Shown here piece after piece: positions 9,671 to 18,099 of a DNA stretch of 64,000 bases (position 1 is its first letter; each line of letters opens with the position of its first letter). The position numbers and the translations under genes are program-made. The stretch comes from Desulfoscipio geothermicus (GTDB lineage Bacteria; Bacillota; Desulfotomaculia; Desulfotomaculales; Desulfallaceae). The notes below the pieces were generated by a model. That model had not been told where the DNA came from and searched no databases. It saw only the letters and a program-made list of their open reading frames with translations. The stretch lies in the NCBI GenBank assembly GCA_016841205.1, contig JAENZP010000002.1:248001-312000 (forward strand), in the 5' to 3' direction.

Positions 9671-10584
9671 TTATAGGTTATAAAACTCTGCCGCTGGTCT
9701 CATATCAAGACGCTCAAAATCTATTCCACAATTAATCAACCTGTTAAATATGCGCCCTTTTTCCTCTTCTCTATAAAAGTATATCCTCCACTTCGACTTT
9801 CCCCCTGTAAATGCATCAATATATTTGAAATGTGGAACATCAACTCCTACAATAGAATGTCCTATTACAATGATTTCCTCTATATCTTTACCCCTAAACA
9901 ATATAATTTATATATATCCCTACTTATGTCTTTAAAAGTACGACTATAATAATCTTCCACGACTTTGCAAATGATAATTTGCTTTTTATCAAATTCACAC
10001 TCTGCATCCCGTCGCTTTTCTTGAATTTTATCAATTCTATCTTTATTGCCATGACCAAGAACGGGGGTATCATCTCGTCAACACAAAGAACCGTGGATAT
10101 GCATTATTTCCCCTTCGTCCACTCCATACACTGCCTCTAATACAGCTGTATAAGTTTAATGTTATGCATAGTGAATCATTAGCTTTATTTATGAAATCAG
10201 TTTTAGGCTGAACATCTTTGATTCAATAGTCCCAACCCATTGCTTTAGATATTTTGCTAATAAATCGATATACTTATAATCGTCTGTAAAATAGTCATAT
10301 AAAGTATCTTCTATACCAACATCCCCACTTTCCAAACACAACTCTATGCTAACCACATCTTCAATTATTACATCTTCATCAATATTAGCGAGATTTGACT
10401 CCAGTTCATTCCAGAGAAGCTTTTTCTTTGCCTTATCATCCATTCTTGGATAAATATAATAATGTTGCTCAAAGGAATACAGAAATTCAGGATATAGGTT
10501 TTCTAAATAAGTTCTAAAATCCCAATAGCCAGTTTTTAATTCATGTCCCTTATCAAATCCATTCCCTATTATGAATAGTTTCAT
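9671..10584 (-). pseudogene. AbiH-family phage abortive infection gene, broken
   Basis: The first 130 codons (start 10584) read MKLFIIGNGFDKGHELKTGY, the AbiH N-terminal signature. In the middle, pieces in other frames give TAVLEAVYGVDEGEIMHIHG and VLGHGNKDRI, the conserved Y-T-x-LE, IHG and GHG motifs. The last piece (9671-9901) gives EEIIVIGHSIVGVDVPHF. A frame change near 10160-10190, an in-frame TGA at 10078-10080 and another frame change near 9900 separate them. AbiH proteins abort phage infection; this copy is unlikely to work. Confidence 0.8.
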
Positions 10585-10717
10585 TTCCGCTTCACCTTGC
10601 ATTGATTGTAAGATTATCTATAGACACTGCTTAATGACTACATTACCTATATGAAGAATGGCTATTCTTCTGTATCTTCCCATTATTGCTAAAACATTTA
10701 GTTACATAAACTGCCGT

Positions 10718-10738
10718 TTATTAGCCCAACTGGTATAA
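10718..10738. repeat. Interspersed motif, copy 1
   Basis: Contains TTAGCCCAACTGGTATA, shared with copies near 12177, 12686 and, partly, 17745 and 44615. It lies 22 nt downstream of the VOC gene stop, between that gene and AbiH. Confidence 0.6.
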
Positions 10739-10760
10739 TGTATTTCTTTCGTTTTTCGGA

Positions 10761-11150
10761 TTACGGATTAAATGAGCCGATTTCAATTAAATTGCCTTCC
10801 GGATCAGCAATATAACAAGTACGCTGTCCCCATGGTTCGGTTGTTGGTTCTAAAACTGGCGTTGCACCTTTTGCAATTACTGTTTGAAATGCCAAGTCAA
10901 CTTTTGTATAATTTTCTACGGTCAAGGCTATCTCATAGTGGCCATTTACTCCGTTTGCATATTCCAACGGCCGATTTATCATCTTTTCAAAATCCGTCCG
11001 GCGATACAGTAAAAATAAAGTTCCGTCTTTTTCTAAAAATACATTGGATGCATTTTCATCCTCTTTAATTTCAAAACCTAATACATCTCTATAGAATCGA
11101 ACCATAATCTCCATATCTTTTACGAATATACCAAATCCGTCTAATCTCAT
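10761..11150 (-). CDS. VOC-family (glyoxalase/dioxygenase fold) protein
   Basis: About 129 aa with a single-chain vicinal-oxygen-chelate layout: RLDGFGIFVKDMEIMVRFY at the start of the first half, and GQRTCYIADPEGNLIEIG closing the second half, with the family Glu in IEIG. Such proteins bind a metal and act as glyoxalases, dioxygenases or antibiotic-binding proteins; the substrate cannot be told here. The start at 11150 is chosen because GGAGG lies seven bases upstream; a longer frame to 11198 exists. Confidence 0.82.
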   Translation of the reverse strand: MRLDGFGIFVKDMEIMVRFYRDVLGFEIKEDENASNVFLEKDGTLFLLYRRTDFEKMINRPLEYANGVNGHYEIALTVENYTKVDLAFQTVIAKGATPVLEPTTEPWGQRTCYIADPEGNLIEIGSFNP

Positions 11151-11255
11151 TTGGGTGCCTCCTCGTAACCACTCCGGTTTCATAAATAATGTGTCCAAGT
11201 TAAGTCAATTATCTGGCAGTATTTCCTGGTATGCTCATAATCTACCTCCATACTA

Positions 11256-12113
11256 TCAAAACTCGTTTTCATGTTTTTTGAAAAAGTCATAATATATACG
11301 TACATTGTCCAATTGTGTCCACCGTTTCACATCAACCGGGCTTTCATCAAGATCATATATTTTAGTTCCACGCATGGCAAGCAGAAACGGCGAATGCGTG
11401 GAGATAATAAACTGACAGCCAAAAAACCGTGCAGAGTCCTCAATAAACTTCATTAACTCCATTTGACGTATTGGAGAAAGACTGTTTTCAGGCTCATCCA
11501 ATATATAAAGACCATTTTCACCTATTTTTTCAGTGAAATATAGAAATGCACTTTCCCCATTAGAATATTCCCGCACATTATCAATCAATTCATTTCTTAC
11601 AAAACGGGACTGCGTTTTAAATCTGGCATTATTTACTTTTTTAAGTTGCTCGTAATCTGCTATAGATTTCATCTGAAAACGAGAATATTTTGCATCCAAA
11701 TATTCTTCAAAAAGCATTTCCCGTTTTTGATCAATTCCTTCATTTAAGTTACGGATATTCAACATATAGTCAAATACATCATCACTGGTAATAATTCTGC
11801 TATTTTCAGGGATACTGGCTTTAAGGTGCATCTCACACATATTAATATAGTCAGGGAAAAAATTAGATTTATTATAGATAGAGTCACGACTGATTCCTGT
11901 TTTTTCTGCTATAATATTTAATACAGTTGATTTTCCTGAACCATTTCCGCCATATAAAATCGTTACTGGCTCAAAATCAATTCTTTCAAGACCATGTTCT
12001 GATAATATCTTAAATGGATAAAACGAGTCATAGCACGTTCTTTTTACCTTTTCTATTAAAAAGTCAAATTCCATATCCCCATTGGGAAATGTAAAAAAAT
12101 TTAAATAAACCAT
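11256..12113 (-). CDS. Stand-alone AAA (ABC-type) ATPase
   Basis: A 285-aa protein with Walker A GGNGSGKST (~residues 55-63), a helical middle, then LYILDEPENSLSP as signature plus Walker B and FIISTHSPFLLAM as the switch region. This is the compact AAA_21 type found alone or in defence and resistance modules; there is no TOPRIM or nuclease domain and no partner gene next to it. It sits in the accessory island between the VOC gene and a DUF1232 protein, with short repeats nearby. Function unknown. Confidence 0.82.
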   Translation of the reverse strand: MVYLNFFTFPNGDMEFDFLIEKVKRTCYDSFYPFKILSEHGLERIDFEPVTILYGGNGSGKSTVLNIIAEKTGISRDSIYNKSNFFPDYINMCEMHLKASIPENSRIITSDDVFDYMLNIRNLNEGIDQKREMLFEEYLDAKYSRFQMKSIADYEQLKKVNNARFKTQSRFVRNELIDNVREYSNGESAFLYFTEKIGENGLYILDEPENSLSPIRQMELMKFIEDSARFFGCQFIISTHSPFLLAMRGTKIYDLDESPVDVKRWTQLDNVRIYYDFFKKHENEF

Positions 12114-12176
12114 TCTTTTCTCCTAAAGTATAGCATTATATAAACAATAAGAAATTCACTTGTGTTTGTTCAGATT

Positions 12177-12211
12177 CCCATTATTAGCCCAACTGGTATA
12201 TGGGTAATAGG
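12177..12211. repeat. Interspersed motif, copy 2
   Basis: Reads cccattattagcccaac then tggtatatgggtaatagg; the ends CCCATTA and TAATAGG are near-inverted, so it can fold as a small hairpin. It lies between the ATPase and DUF1232 genes. Confidence 0.65.
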
Positions 12212-12253
12212 ATATTAAATTATTGCTTTCTAAATAGCCTAGTATGCTCATTA

Positions 12254-12622
12254 TCAGAACCATATTGTCTTTATAATAAGATAAATCACAAGCAACCATA
12301 TTGCTACAATTGGCAAGGCAAAATACCATTTCTTGGGTTTGCCATCCGCCCAGAATCCTTCAGCATGAATACGACATTCCGCAAACATATCAGGCGGAAT
12401 CAATCGTACTGTCAGAGCAATAAGACTTGGCAATATAATTATGTCATCTAAATAACCTAACACGGGTATAAAATCTGGAATAAGGTCAATTGGAGATAAA
12501 GCGTATATAATTGTTATTCCTGCAAGAATTTTCGCTATCGTTGGTGTCTCTTTTCCCCTTAATGCTATGAAAACAGCAGGAATATCAATTTTTAATTGTT
12601 TAGCTCTTTCTTTAAGATTCAC
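12254..12622 (-). CDS. YkvA/DUF1232 family small membrane protein
   Basis: About 122 aa with the DUF1232 signature YALSPIDLIPDFIPVLGYLDD and flanking hydrophobic helices, plus a C-terminal hydrophobic helix. The family is widespread and of unknown function; the conserved SPIDLIPDFIP turn is diagnostic. A GTG start at 12622 is preferred because AGGAGAGAG lies just upstream; the ATG at 12643 has no ribosome-binding site. Repeats flank the gene on both sides. Confidence 0.85.
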   Translation of the reverse strand: MNLKERAKQLKIDIPAVFIALRGKETPTIAKILAGITIIYALSPIDLIPDFIPVLGYLDDIIILPSLIALTVRLIPPDMFAECRIHAEGFWADGKPKKWYFALPIVAIWLLVIYLIIKTIWF

Positions 12623-12685
12623 AAATATATCTCTCTCCTGCATTATATAAATACTAAGGACTTAAATAAATTCTGATTACTTTCG

Positions 12686-12719
12686 CATTTTTAGCCTAAC
12701 TGGTATATGGATAATGGGA
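12686..12719. repeat. Interspersed motif, copy 3
   Basis: Contains TTAGCCTAACTGGTATATGG followed by ATAATGGG. It lies between DUF1232 and the radical-SAM gene and is the closest match to copy 2. Confidence 0.65.
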
Positions 12720-12751
12720 ATTAAATTAGGTTATGTATCTTACACCTGACG

Positions 12752-14131
12752 TTAAGTACTGGCCAGTTCTTCAAATTGCTTCTTGTAGCCCTCTTTCCAT
12801 AGCTCACAAACAACCGGGTCTCTGGCCATAAGATTTCCTGTGCGATTCAGCGCTAGGGCTCTGCAGCCACAGCCGCAGTGTTTGAACTGACTGCAACCGG
12901 CACACTCAGGATTCCTGGCGAGAAGGTCTTTTTTCTTGATATCGGCTATCTCTCGCAGAAGTGACTTTGTCCACACGCTGGAGAGATCCTCACAAAATAG
13001 ATTAGGCATCTGGTCCTGCAGTATGCTGTCCACGTACCCGGGGCATGGGACAAGGGTTCCGTCAGGTAGCAGATTAGGCTGTTCACGGCAAGAGCCGCAA
13101 TCATAGTTCTCCGGCGTATAATTGAACTGCTGCCGGAGTCGGTCACGGCCGGAGATTTCTCCTTTGGGTGTCAGGCCGCCCCTATAAAAACCTCCCAGTT
13201 GGATGTAAAATGGCCTGCCATCCTTAAGCCAGCGATTTAGTATAGGCTTATACGCCTCCGATTCTTCATGCAGTGTCAGAGCGGTGGCAGCTTTAGTCCA
13301 GTTTCCCGACTCCTGTGGGCGGGCTATACGCCAGGCCTGTACATGCAAATCCTTCATTAGCTCGTAAGTATCGGCCAACCGGCCAATATTCATCCGGTCA
13401 ACGGAGGTGGCCACAGTAACCTGAAAGCCTGCGGAGAGTACACTGCGGATACCTTCCAGCACACCCGGCTCGGTTCCTCTGACTCCTCGCATGTGGTCAT
13501 GGGAACCCGGCCCATCGAAGCTAATCTGAAAGCCTGGCGAAAAGCCGAGGCTTTTAATAACCTGTAAATGTTCTTGGGTGATCAGCAGGCCGTTTGAGAA
13601 AATTTGCCCGACCCAGATCTTTTTTCTGGCCAGCAATGCGATGATGTCCAGAATATCTTCCCGGATGAACGGCTCTCCTCCGGTCAGCGAGACCTGAAGG
13701 ACATTGGCCTGCTCAAACTGCTCAATGAGGCGTTCCATGTCTGCAAAGGGGAGTTCGCCATAGCGCCCGGAGGGTGATTCCATGTAACAGTGTAGGCACC
13801 TGAGGTTGCACAGGCCGGTAACACACCAGTGGATTCCGGCCAGGCAGGGATTGTTCGCCTTTCGGTAGCGCTGGGCGGGACCGATAGAATCTCCTTTCCG
13901 GCACTCCTCAGCTATTCCCTCACTGATTAGCACATCAAGTATGGCCAGGTGCTCGGGGAGGAAGGCTAGCGAATTGAAGTCCGTTTCCCCATCACAGGCC
14001 CCGGCAGCGTAAAAGCCCTTTTTATTTAGCTGCCGTATGTCACCTGTGGCCCAATTGCAAACCGTCATGGGTGTTCCAGTCCAGCCCCGTAAGAGCCAGT
14101 CTTTTTTTAGCTTAACATACCTTCTCGTCAT
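12752..14131 (-). CDS. Radical SAM/SPASM peptide maturase (Nif11-peptide type)
   Basis: A 459-aa radical SAM enzyme. The N-terminal ~110 residues may bind the leader peptide. The 4Fe-4S/SAM motif is CNLRCLHC (~residue 118), followed by SLTGGEPFIREDI. The C-terminal SPASM region has CGSC, VPCPGY, CAGCSQFKHCGCGC and a final VVC, enough cysteines for two auxiliary clusters. The small gene 98 nt upstream encodes a Nif11-type leader peptide, so the enzyme most likely modifies that peptide's C-terminal part. SPASM enzymes make thioether or C-C crosslinks; the exact chemistry is unknown. No exporter or protease gene adjoins it. Confidence 0.88.
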   Translation of the reverse strand: MTRRYVKLKKDWLLRGWTGTPMTVCNWATGDIRQLNKKGFYAAGACDGETDFNSLAFLPEHLAILDVLISEGIAEECRKGDSIGPAQRYRKANNPCLAGIHWCVTGLCNLRCLHCYMESPSGRYGELPFADMERLIEQFEQANVLQVSLTGGEPFIREDILDIIALLARKKIWVGQIFSNGLLITQEHLQVIKSLGFSPGFQISFDGPGSHDHMRGVRGTEPGVLEGIRSVLSAGFQVTVATSVDRMNIGRLADTYELMKDLHVQAWRIARPQESGNWTKAATALTLHEESEAYKPILNRWLKDGRPFYIQLGGFYRGGLTPKGEISGRDRLRQQFNYTPENYDCGSCREQPNLLPDGTLVPCPGYVDSILQDQMPNLFCEDLSSVWTKSLLREIADIKKKDLLARNPECAGCSQFKHCGCGCRALALNRTGNLMARDPVVCELWKEGYKKQFEELAST

Positions 14132-14229
14132 GGCAACCTCACATCATCATTTTGAAACTTCTATTACGGTCTATGTCTTTGGTGCACGTTAAGTGTGGAG
14201 CTAACGTAGCCGGTGCCAACTGCTGATAG

Positions 14230-14613
14230 TTATCTGAAAATATGTCCAACACAGTCCAACTTAAATGTATACTCACAGCCTGGAGGTGAGGGTGGGTTTG
14301 GATGGTCAGGAGGGGGAACTGGAACAGTAACATATAACCCCATCCCAGGCATACAGCCGACCCCGGTGAACACCTCGCAATCAGACCTTGCCCATGGCTC
14401 AATATGCTCAAAAGTCTCAGGCTTTTGGCTTCTGGCTTCGACCAAATCCTGCGATGTAAAAACAAACCCTTCAGCCCGGGCGATCTCAACCAACTCATTT
14501 ATTGCAGTATCGAGAGCCTTTACTGCCTTTTTGTCCAAAGCCTTAAGCTTCTCCTGCAACGAACCGTCCTCCTCCACCTTCTCAAAGAAGGCCTTTACAT
14601 TTTTTACTGACAT
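14230..14613 (-). CDS. Nif11-type RiPP precursor peptide
   Basis: A 127-aa protein. Residues 1-~75 match the Nif11-like leader: MSVKNVKAFFEKVEEDGSL at the start and EIARAEGFVFTSQDLVEA near the end of the leader. The C-terminal ~48 residues form a likely core with four cysteines (SDCEVF, VGCMPGMG, PPGCEYTF, LDCVGH) around a Pro-rich stretch. No GG cleavage site is obvious. The start at 14613 is chosen for AAAGGA eight bases upstream. It precedes the radical-SAM gene on the same strand, a classic precursor-maturase pair. The product is unknown. Confidence 0.85.
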   Translation of the reverse strand: MSVKNVKAFFEKVEEDGSLQEKLKALDKKAVKALDTAINELVEIARAEGFVFTSQDLVEARSQKPETFEHIEPWARSDCEVFTGVGCMPGMGLYVTVPVPPPDHPNPPSPPGCEYTFKLDCVGHIFR

Positions 14614-14686
14614 GACAAACATCCTTTCATTATCATCTACATCATTTTCATATACCGATTTAATTTTTGCCACATAGTGTCCTGCT

Positions 14687-14803
14687 TCACACCAAATACT
14701 CCACCTTGGCCCCCGGGAAGCGTTTATCCAGCTCCCGCCGGAACAGTTCATCCATCTCCTCGAGCGTCGACTTTGGATAAACGTACTTGCCGTGCGAACC
14801 ACC
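14687..14803 (-). pseudogene. C-terminal gene fragment (possibly spore photoproduct lyase-like)
   Basis: One minus-strand frame reads GKYVYPKSTLEEMDELF, then FPGAKVEYLV and a stop, looking like the end of a real protein with no start. The YVYPK and FPxAxxxY spacing recalls spore photoproduct lyase C-termini as I remember them; this is a weak assignment. It lies just upstream of the RiPP precursor. Confidence 0.4.
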
Positions 14804-14881
14804 CTAAAGATTAAAACTCTACAAGCTCTTGTCATTAAAGGCTTGGCGGGGGGGTTAGTTTTTTAAGTTCGCACGGCAAGT
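14785..14881. repeat. 15-bp perfect inverted repeat flanking a 67-bp spacer
   Basis: Arms 14785-14799 (acttgccgtgcgaac) and 14867-14881 are exact reverse complements. One arm lies in the gene fragment, the other in the last codons of the acetyltransferase gene. It marks a rearrangement junction or a small mobile-element end. Confidence 0.6.
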
Positions 14882-15319
14882 GGCGCATTTTGCGCATTTT
14901 TTCCATACCATGGAATATTCTTTTTCTTTAGTAGCATCATTTATTTTCTCTTTTTGAATTTTAAATCCATTCTTTTTATAGAAATTGACTGCTATTTCGT
15001 TTTTAACATAAACATCTAATTCCAGAAATAAATAAAGCTGCATGCATTGTTCTATTAAAGCACTACCTACTCCTCTCGATTGGAATTGATCGGTAACAAA
15101 CAGTCCGGCAATATAAGATTTATTTGTAATGCCGACAAAGCCTTGTATACCAGAATTACCTTGATAAACGAATATATCAGCCTGTGGTAAAAGGTTCTTT
15201 ACAAGTGCAAAGTTATCGAGCCAATACTGTTCAGGAATAAAATCATGAGCTTTAATATTTATATCCAACCAAATTTTCATTACTTCTTCAAGTTCAGATA
15301 TGTTAAAATCTTGTATCAT
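14855..15319 (-). CDS. GNAT-family N-acetyltransferase
   Basis: About 154 aa with the GNAT acetyl-CoA site: AGLFVTDQFQSRGVGSALIE (beta4 plus the R/Q-x-x-G-x-G/A loop) and YKKNGFKIQKEK near the end. It resembles YjaB/YafP-like proteins; the substrate is unknown. The start at 15319 has GGAG six bases upstream. The normal-looking end is at EYSMVWKK; about thirteen further residues run into the 15-bp inverted repeat, suggesting the original stop was displaced by rearrangement. Confidence 0.82.
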   Translation of the reverse strand: MIQDFNISELEEVMKIWLDINIKAHDFIPEQYWLDNFALVKNLLPQADIFVYQGNSGIQGFVGITNKSYIAGLFVTDQFQSRGVGSALIEQCMQLYLFLELDVYVKNEIAVNFYKKNGFKIQKEKINDATKEKEYSMVWKKCAKCATCRANLKN

Positions 15320-15431
15320 GCTGTTCTCCATAACATAAATAATGGTTTTTTTGCACTGGATTAGCTTCGCATTTTAGACAATCATTATCTCCAGCAAATT
15401 ATGTCAAAACTATTTGCAAGGAGATGATTTC

Positions 15432-16367
15432 ATGCAATCTAATAGGACCTGTCCAATAGTCGAGCAGTACTTAGGGTATCTTACCGTAATAAAGGGTCGT
15501 TCTGAAAACACAATTAAAGAATATCGAACAGATTTGCTTATGTTTTTCGATTTTGTGATGCATTCCCGCAAAAAACCTCTACACAACAAAGATTTTTCTG
15601 GGATAGATTTCGAATTTATACGTACTATTTCGCTTAACGATATGTATTCTTTCATTGCCTATTGCCAAACTGAACTAAATGCTTCTGCAGGTACAAGAGC
15701 AAGAAAAATCGTATCCGTCCGCCAATTTTGGAAATACCTCAAAACCAAGGCTCATCTAATAAACAACAATATTGCAGAAGAATTGGAAACACCAAAACTT
15801 CCAAAAAGGATACCTAAATACCTTAGCCTTGAGGAGTCCGTCAAGTTGTTAATTGCTTGTAATAATTCCCCTCGGGATCATTGTATTATCACGATTTTCC
15901 TCAATTGTGCTTTGCGGTTATCTGAACTGGCTAGCTTAAACATAGACCAAGTAGATAATGAGGTAATCAGTATCGTTGGCAAAGGGAATAAGGAGCGTAA
16001 GGTCTTTTTGACCCCTGCCGCCAAAAGGTCAATTAACAATTGGCTCCTAATTAGAAATTCTCTTGATGTCCCGTCAAAGGCGTTGTTTATTTCAAGGAAT
16101 AATAGACGTATGACGACCAGAGCCATCCAAAACGTTGTTAAGAAATATGTGATGGCTTCGGGACTTGATCCTAAATATATATCTACGCATAAACTTCGTC
16201 ATACGGCTGCTACGCTTATGTACAAGTATGGCAGAGATGACATTCGGTCACTTCAGCAAATACTGGGGCATGAGAGTGTTGCCACAACTGAAATTTATAC
16301 ACATATTGATGAACATCAATTGCAATCAGCCGTTAATTCAAATCCGCTTGCAATAATGTTTAATTAA
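15432..16367 (+). CDS. Tyrosine recombinase (XerC/D-like)
   Basis: A 311-aa site-specific recombinase. The N-terminal SAM-like domain (VEQYLGYLTVIKGRSENTIK) is followed by a catalytic domain with NCALRLSELASL (Arg I), VGKGNKERKV (Lys), HKLRHTAATLM (His-x-x-Arg), LGHESVATTEIYTH (His and the nucleophile Tyr). ATG at 15432 has AAGGAG eight bases upstream; an in-frame TTG at 15414 is less likely. It is the only plus-strand gene in the 7-19 kb island and likely drove its assembly. A short copy of its 5' end lies at 8853-8893. Confidence 0.92.
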   Translation: MQSNRTCPIVEQYLGYLTVIKGRSENTIKEYRTDLLMFFDFVMHSRKKPLHNKDFSGIDFEFIRTISLNDMYSFIAYCQTELNASAGTRARKIVSVRQFWKYLKTKAHLINNNIAEELETPKLPKRIPKYLSLEESVKLLIACNNSPRDHCIITIFLNCALRLSELASLNIDQVDNEVISIVGKGNKERKVFLTPAAKRSINNWLLIRNSLDVPSKALFISRNNRRMTTRAIQNVVKKYVMASGLDPKYISTHKLRHTAATLMYKYGRDDIRSLQQILGHESVATTEIYTHIDEHQLQSAVNSNPLAIMFN

Positions 16368-16397
16368 TTTCCAACTCTTATTTGATAATCCTATAAA

Positions 16398-16592
16398 TCA
16401 TGGCCGCCCACCTTGACAATTGGGGCACTTTCGTTGCCAAATATCTGTTCCATTTGCCTTGTACTTAAAATTACAATTCCTACATTCCATTAAGTAAAAC
16501 AATTGCATATAGTCTGATCCTGGCTCATCTGTTCGACCGATGTTCATTTGATTGTTTTTATTTATATATCCTGGTTGAGTAGTTTTTTCCAA
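16398..16592 (-). CDS. Small zinc-ribbon protein
   Basis: 64 aa ending CRNCNFKYKANGTDIWQRKC and then PNCQGGRP: two CxxC pairs that should hold one zinc. The opening TTQPGYINKNNQMNIGRT is a conserved run that I recall from small hypothetical proteins of many bacteria, where function is unknown. It faces the recombinase gene end to end with 30 nt between. Confidence 0.75.
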   Translation of the reverse strand: MEKTTQPGYINKNNQMNIGRTDEPGSDYMQLFYLMECRNCNFKYKANGTDIWQRKCPNCQGGRP

Positions 16593-16630
16593 ATTATTTG
16601 CCCCCCTACCTCAACCCTATGTTCTTCTGA

Positions 16631-16649
16631 GTTAATATGGATAATGGGC
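16631..16649. repeat. Interspersed motif, partial copy
   Basis: Only the outer half, ttaatatggataatgggca, matches the repeat at 12686-12719. It lies between the zinc-ribbon gene and a lipoprotein gene. Confidence 0.4.
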
Positions 16650-16726
16650 AATTCACTGTCCTAGAATAATTGGCACATTCTAAACATAATTAGCAGCTCG
16701 CCAGTCTAGTTAAATATCCCTTATGC

Positions 16727-17575
16727 TCATAATCCATTTCTTAACTGCGAAATGTTTTCTTCCGTCAAATCCATATACTGAATTTGAATTTCCGAAGCCT
16801 TTCCAATGTAAGTGTTGACCCACGCATTGTATTCGGACGCGTCTACCGGGTGGGTCGTATCATATTTCCCATCTTCCATAATATAGTAGACAAATCCCGT
16901 CTCGCTTTTGTCTATATCTCTTGGAAACGGATTATTTTGATCGTCTGTTCCCGGGTAGTTTTTGTCCCATGCGTCCACCATGCCAACTAATACATAACTG
17001 TCCGTTTCGGGCGTGTATTGGTATAAACTGTAGGGCCAAAAGTATTCACCGGCCCGTCCTTGATTATGGGACCATCCTGCTTTGATGATGCCGTTATCAT
17101 AAAACGTCAGGAAAGGGAATTCATTAAGTTCTGTTTGCAGTTTTTTTGTCTCTGCGTCGTAAGCAAACACGTATCCTACCTGGCCGGCCATATATGTATT
17201 GGTGTACATAAGGAGAAGTTCTTCTTTCCCGTCGTTATCCACGTCATATAAAGCAAATTTGTTTTGAGCCATATCACCTAATAGCTCCGCGGCGTCGGCG
17301 CCGTCGGGAAGTATATGGTTTTGGATCAGGTTTTCAAGTGCGTCAGAATAAGAATTATAAATATCATCAAACTTGTCGACGGGTTTATCAGCTCCTGCCG
17401 GGGTATCGGTCGTTGTGTCTGCCGGTTTGTTTGTCGGTGTTCCTGAAACCGTTGCCGAGGCAGATGGAAACGAATTTTCACTATCATCATCTGTATTCAC
17501 TGCCCGATTACTGCTGCAAGCGGCAATCGTCATACATAAAGCCATAGAAAAAATTAGGATCAAAATTTTTTTCAC
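16727..17575 (-). CDS. Secreted lipoprotein, unknown
   Basis: 282 aa with a signal peptide and lipobox (CMTIAACSSN, Cys ~20), a Ser/Thr/Pro/Asp-rich linker to ~residue 65, and a globular domain. The domain has FALYDVDNDGKEELLLMYTN, an aspartate-rich calcium-loop-like turn of the kind seen in VCBS/FG-GAP-like surface proteins. Function unknown. Flanked on both sides by the interspersed motif. Confidence 0.75.
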   Translation of the reverse strand: MKKILILIFSMALCMTIAACSSNRAVNTDDDSENSFPSASATVSGTPTNKPADTTTDTPAGADKPVDKFDDIYNSYSDALENLIQNHILPDGADAAELLGDMAQNKFALYDVDNDGKEELLLMYTNTYMAGQVGYVFAYDAETKKLQTELNEFPFLTFYDNGIIKAGWSHNQGRAGEYFWPYSLYQYTPETDSYVLVGMVDAWDKNYPGTDDQNNPFPRDIDKSETGFVYYIMEDGKYDTTHPVDASEYNAWVNTYIGKASEIQIQYMDLTEENISQLRNGL

Positions 17576-17744
17576 TTTGCGGATTCTCCTTTTTATTGCC
17601 TACAAAAATAAATCCCGTATTTGTTCCGCTGCCTGCGCTACTTTAGCACGTAATAAACATTAAGCAAAGTTCAGGAAGTGCTTACAAATATGGATATTCT
17701 TTAACTTCCCATTTTTGTTATAACAGTTGGCATCTTGAACTGCT

Positions 17745-17775
17745 GATTATTAGCCTAATGAGTATATTATAATGG
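17745..17775. repeat. Interspersed motif, diverged copy
   Basis: Reads gattattagcctaatgag then tatattataatgg, a diverged form of the repeat found at 12177-12211. Confidence 0.5.
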
Positions 17776-17799
17776 AAAGTTCTTTAATATTTGAGATTT

Positions 17800-18099
17800 T
17801 CATTCGTCCTTAGTTTTAATCATATCTCTGTTAGATTTCATCTTAACCAATAGTGCATTAGCAGAATTGATTACAAAATAAACTATCAATATATTTATAG
17901 TAAGAGTGAGCGGATTTATATTATTTAACATTAACAACGAGGGCGCAGAGGAATTTATTGATGTCTTATAAACAGTTAAAAATGGAAGTGGATATCCAAA
18001 ATCAGTTGAAAGCCTATCCGTTGATTGATATGGAAGTACATAAGTTATCAATAAAGTTATCCATGCTGACCAATTGAAGAATTTTTTATTAATAACCAT
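17800..18099 (-). CDS. Small two-helix membrane protein, unknown
   Basis: 99 aa with hydrophobic segments at about residues 9-26 and 62-82 and a basic C-terminal tail. No family is recognised. Codon use is AT-rich like its neighbours. It could be a real small membrane protein of the island or a fragment of a longer one. Confidence 0.5.
   Translation of the reverse strand: MVINKKFFNWSAWITLLITYVLPYQSTDRLSTDFGYPLPFLTVYKTSINSSAPSLLMLNNINPLTLTINILIVYFVINSANALLVKMKSNRDMIKTKDE

Noticed and set aside
10078-10080. TGA in AbiH as selenocysteine
   Set aside because: AbiH has no Cys/Sec site there and other lesions lie nearby.
10718-17775. Integron cassette array with attC sites
   Set aside because: The motif has only one half of the attC boxes, the recombinase shows no IntI-specific insertion that I could see, and the gene spacing is irregular. 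Kept as an open finding on the repeat only.
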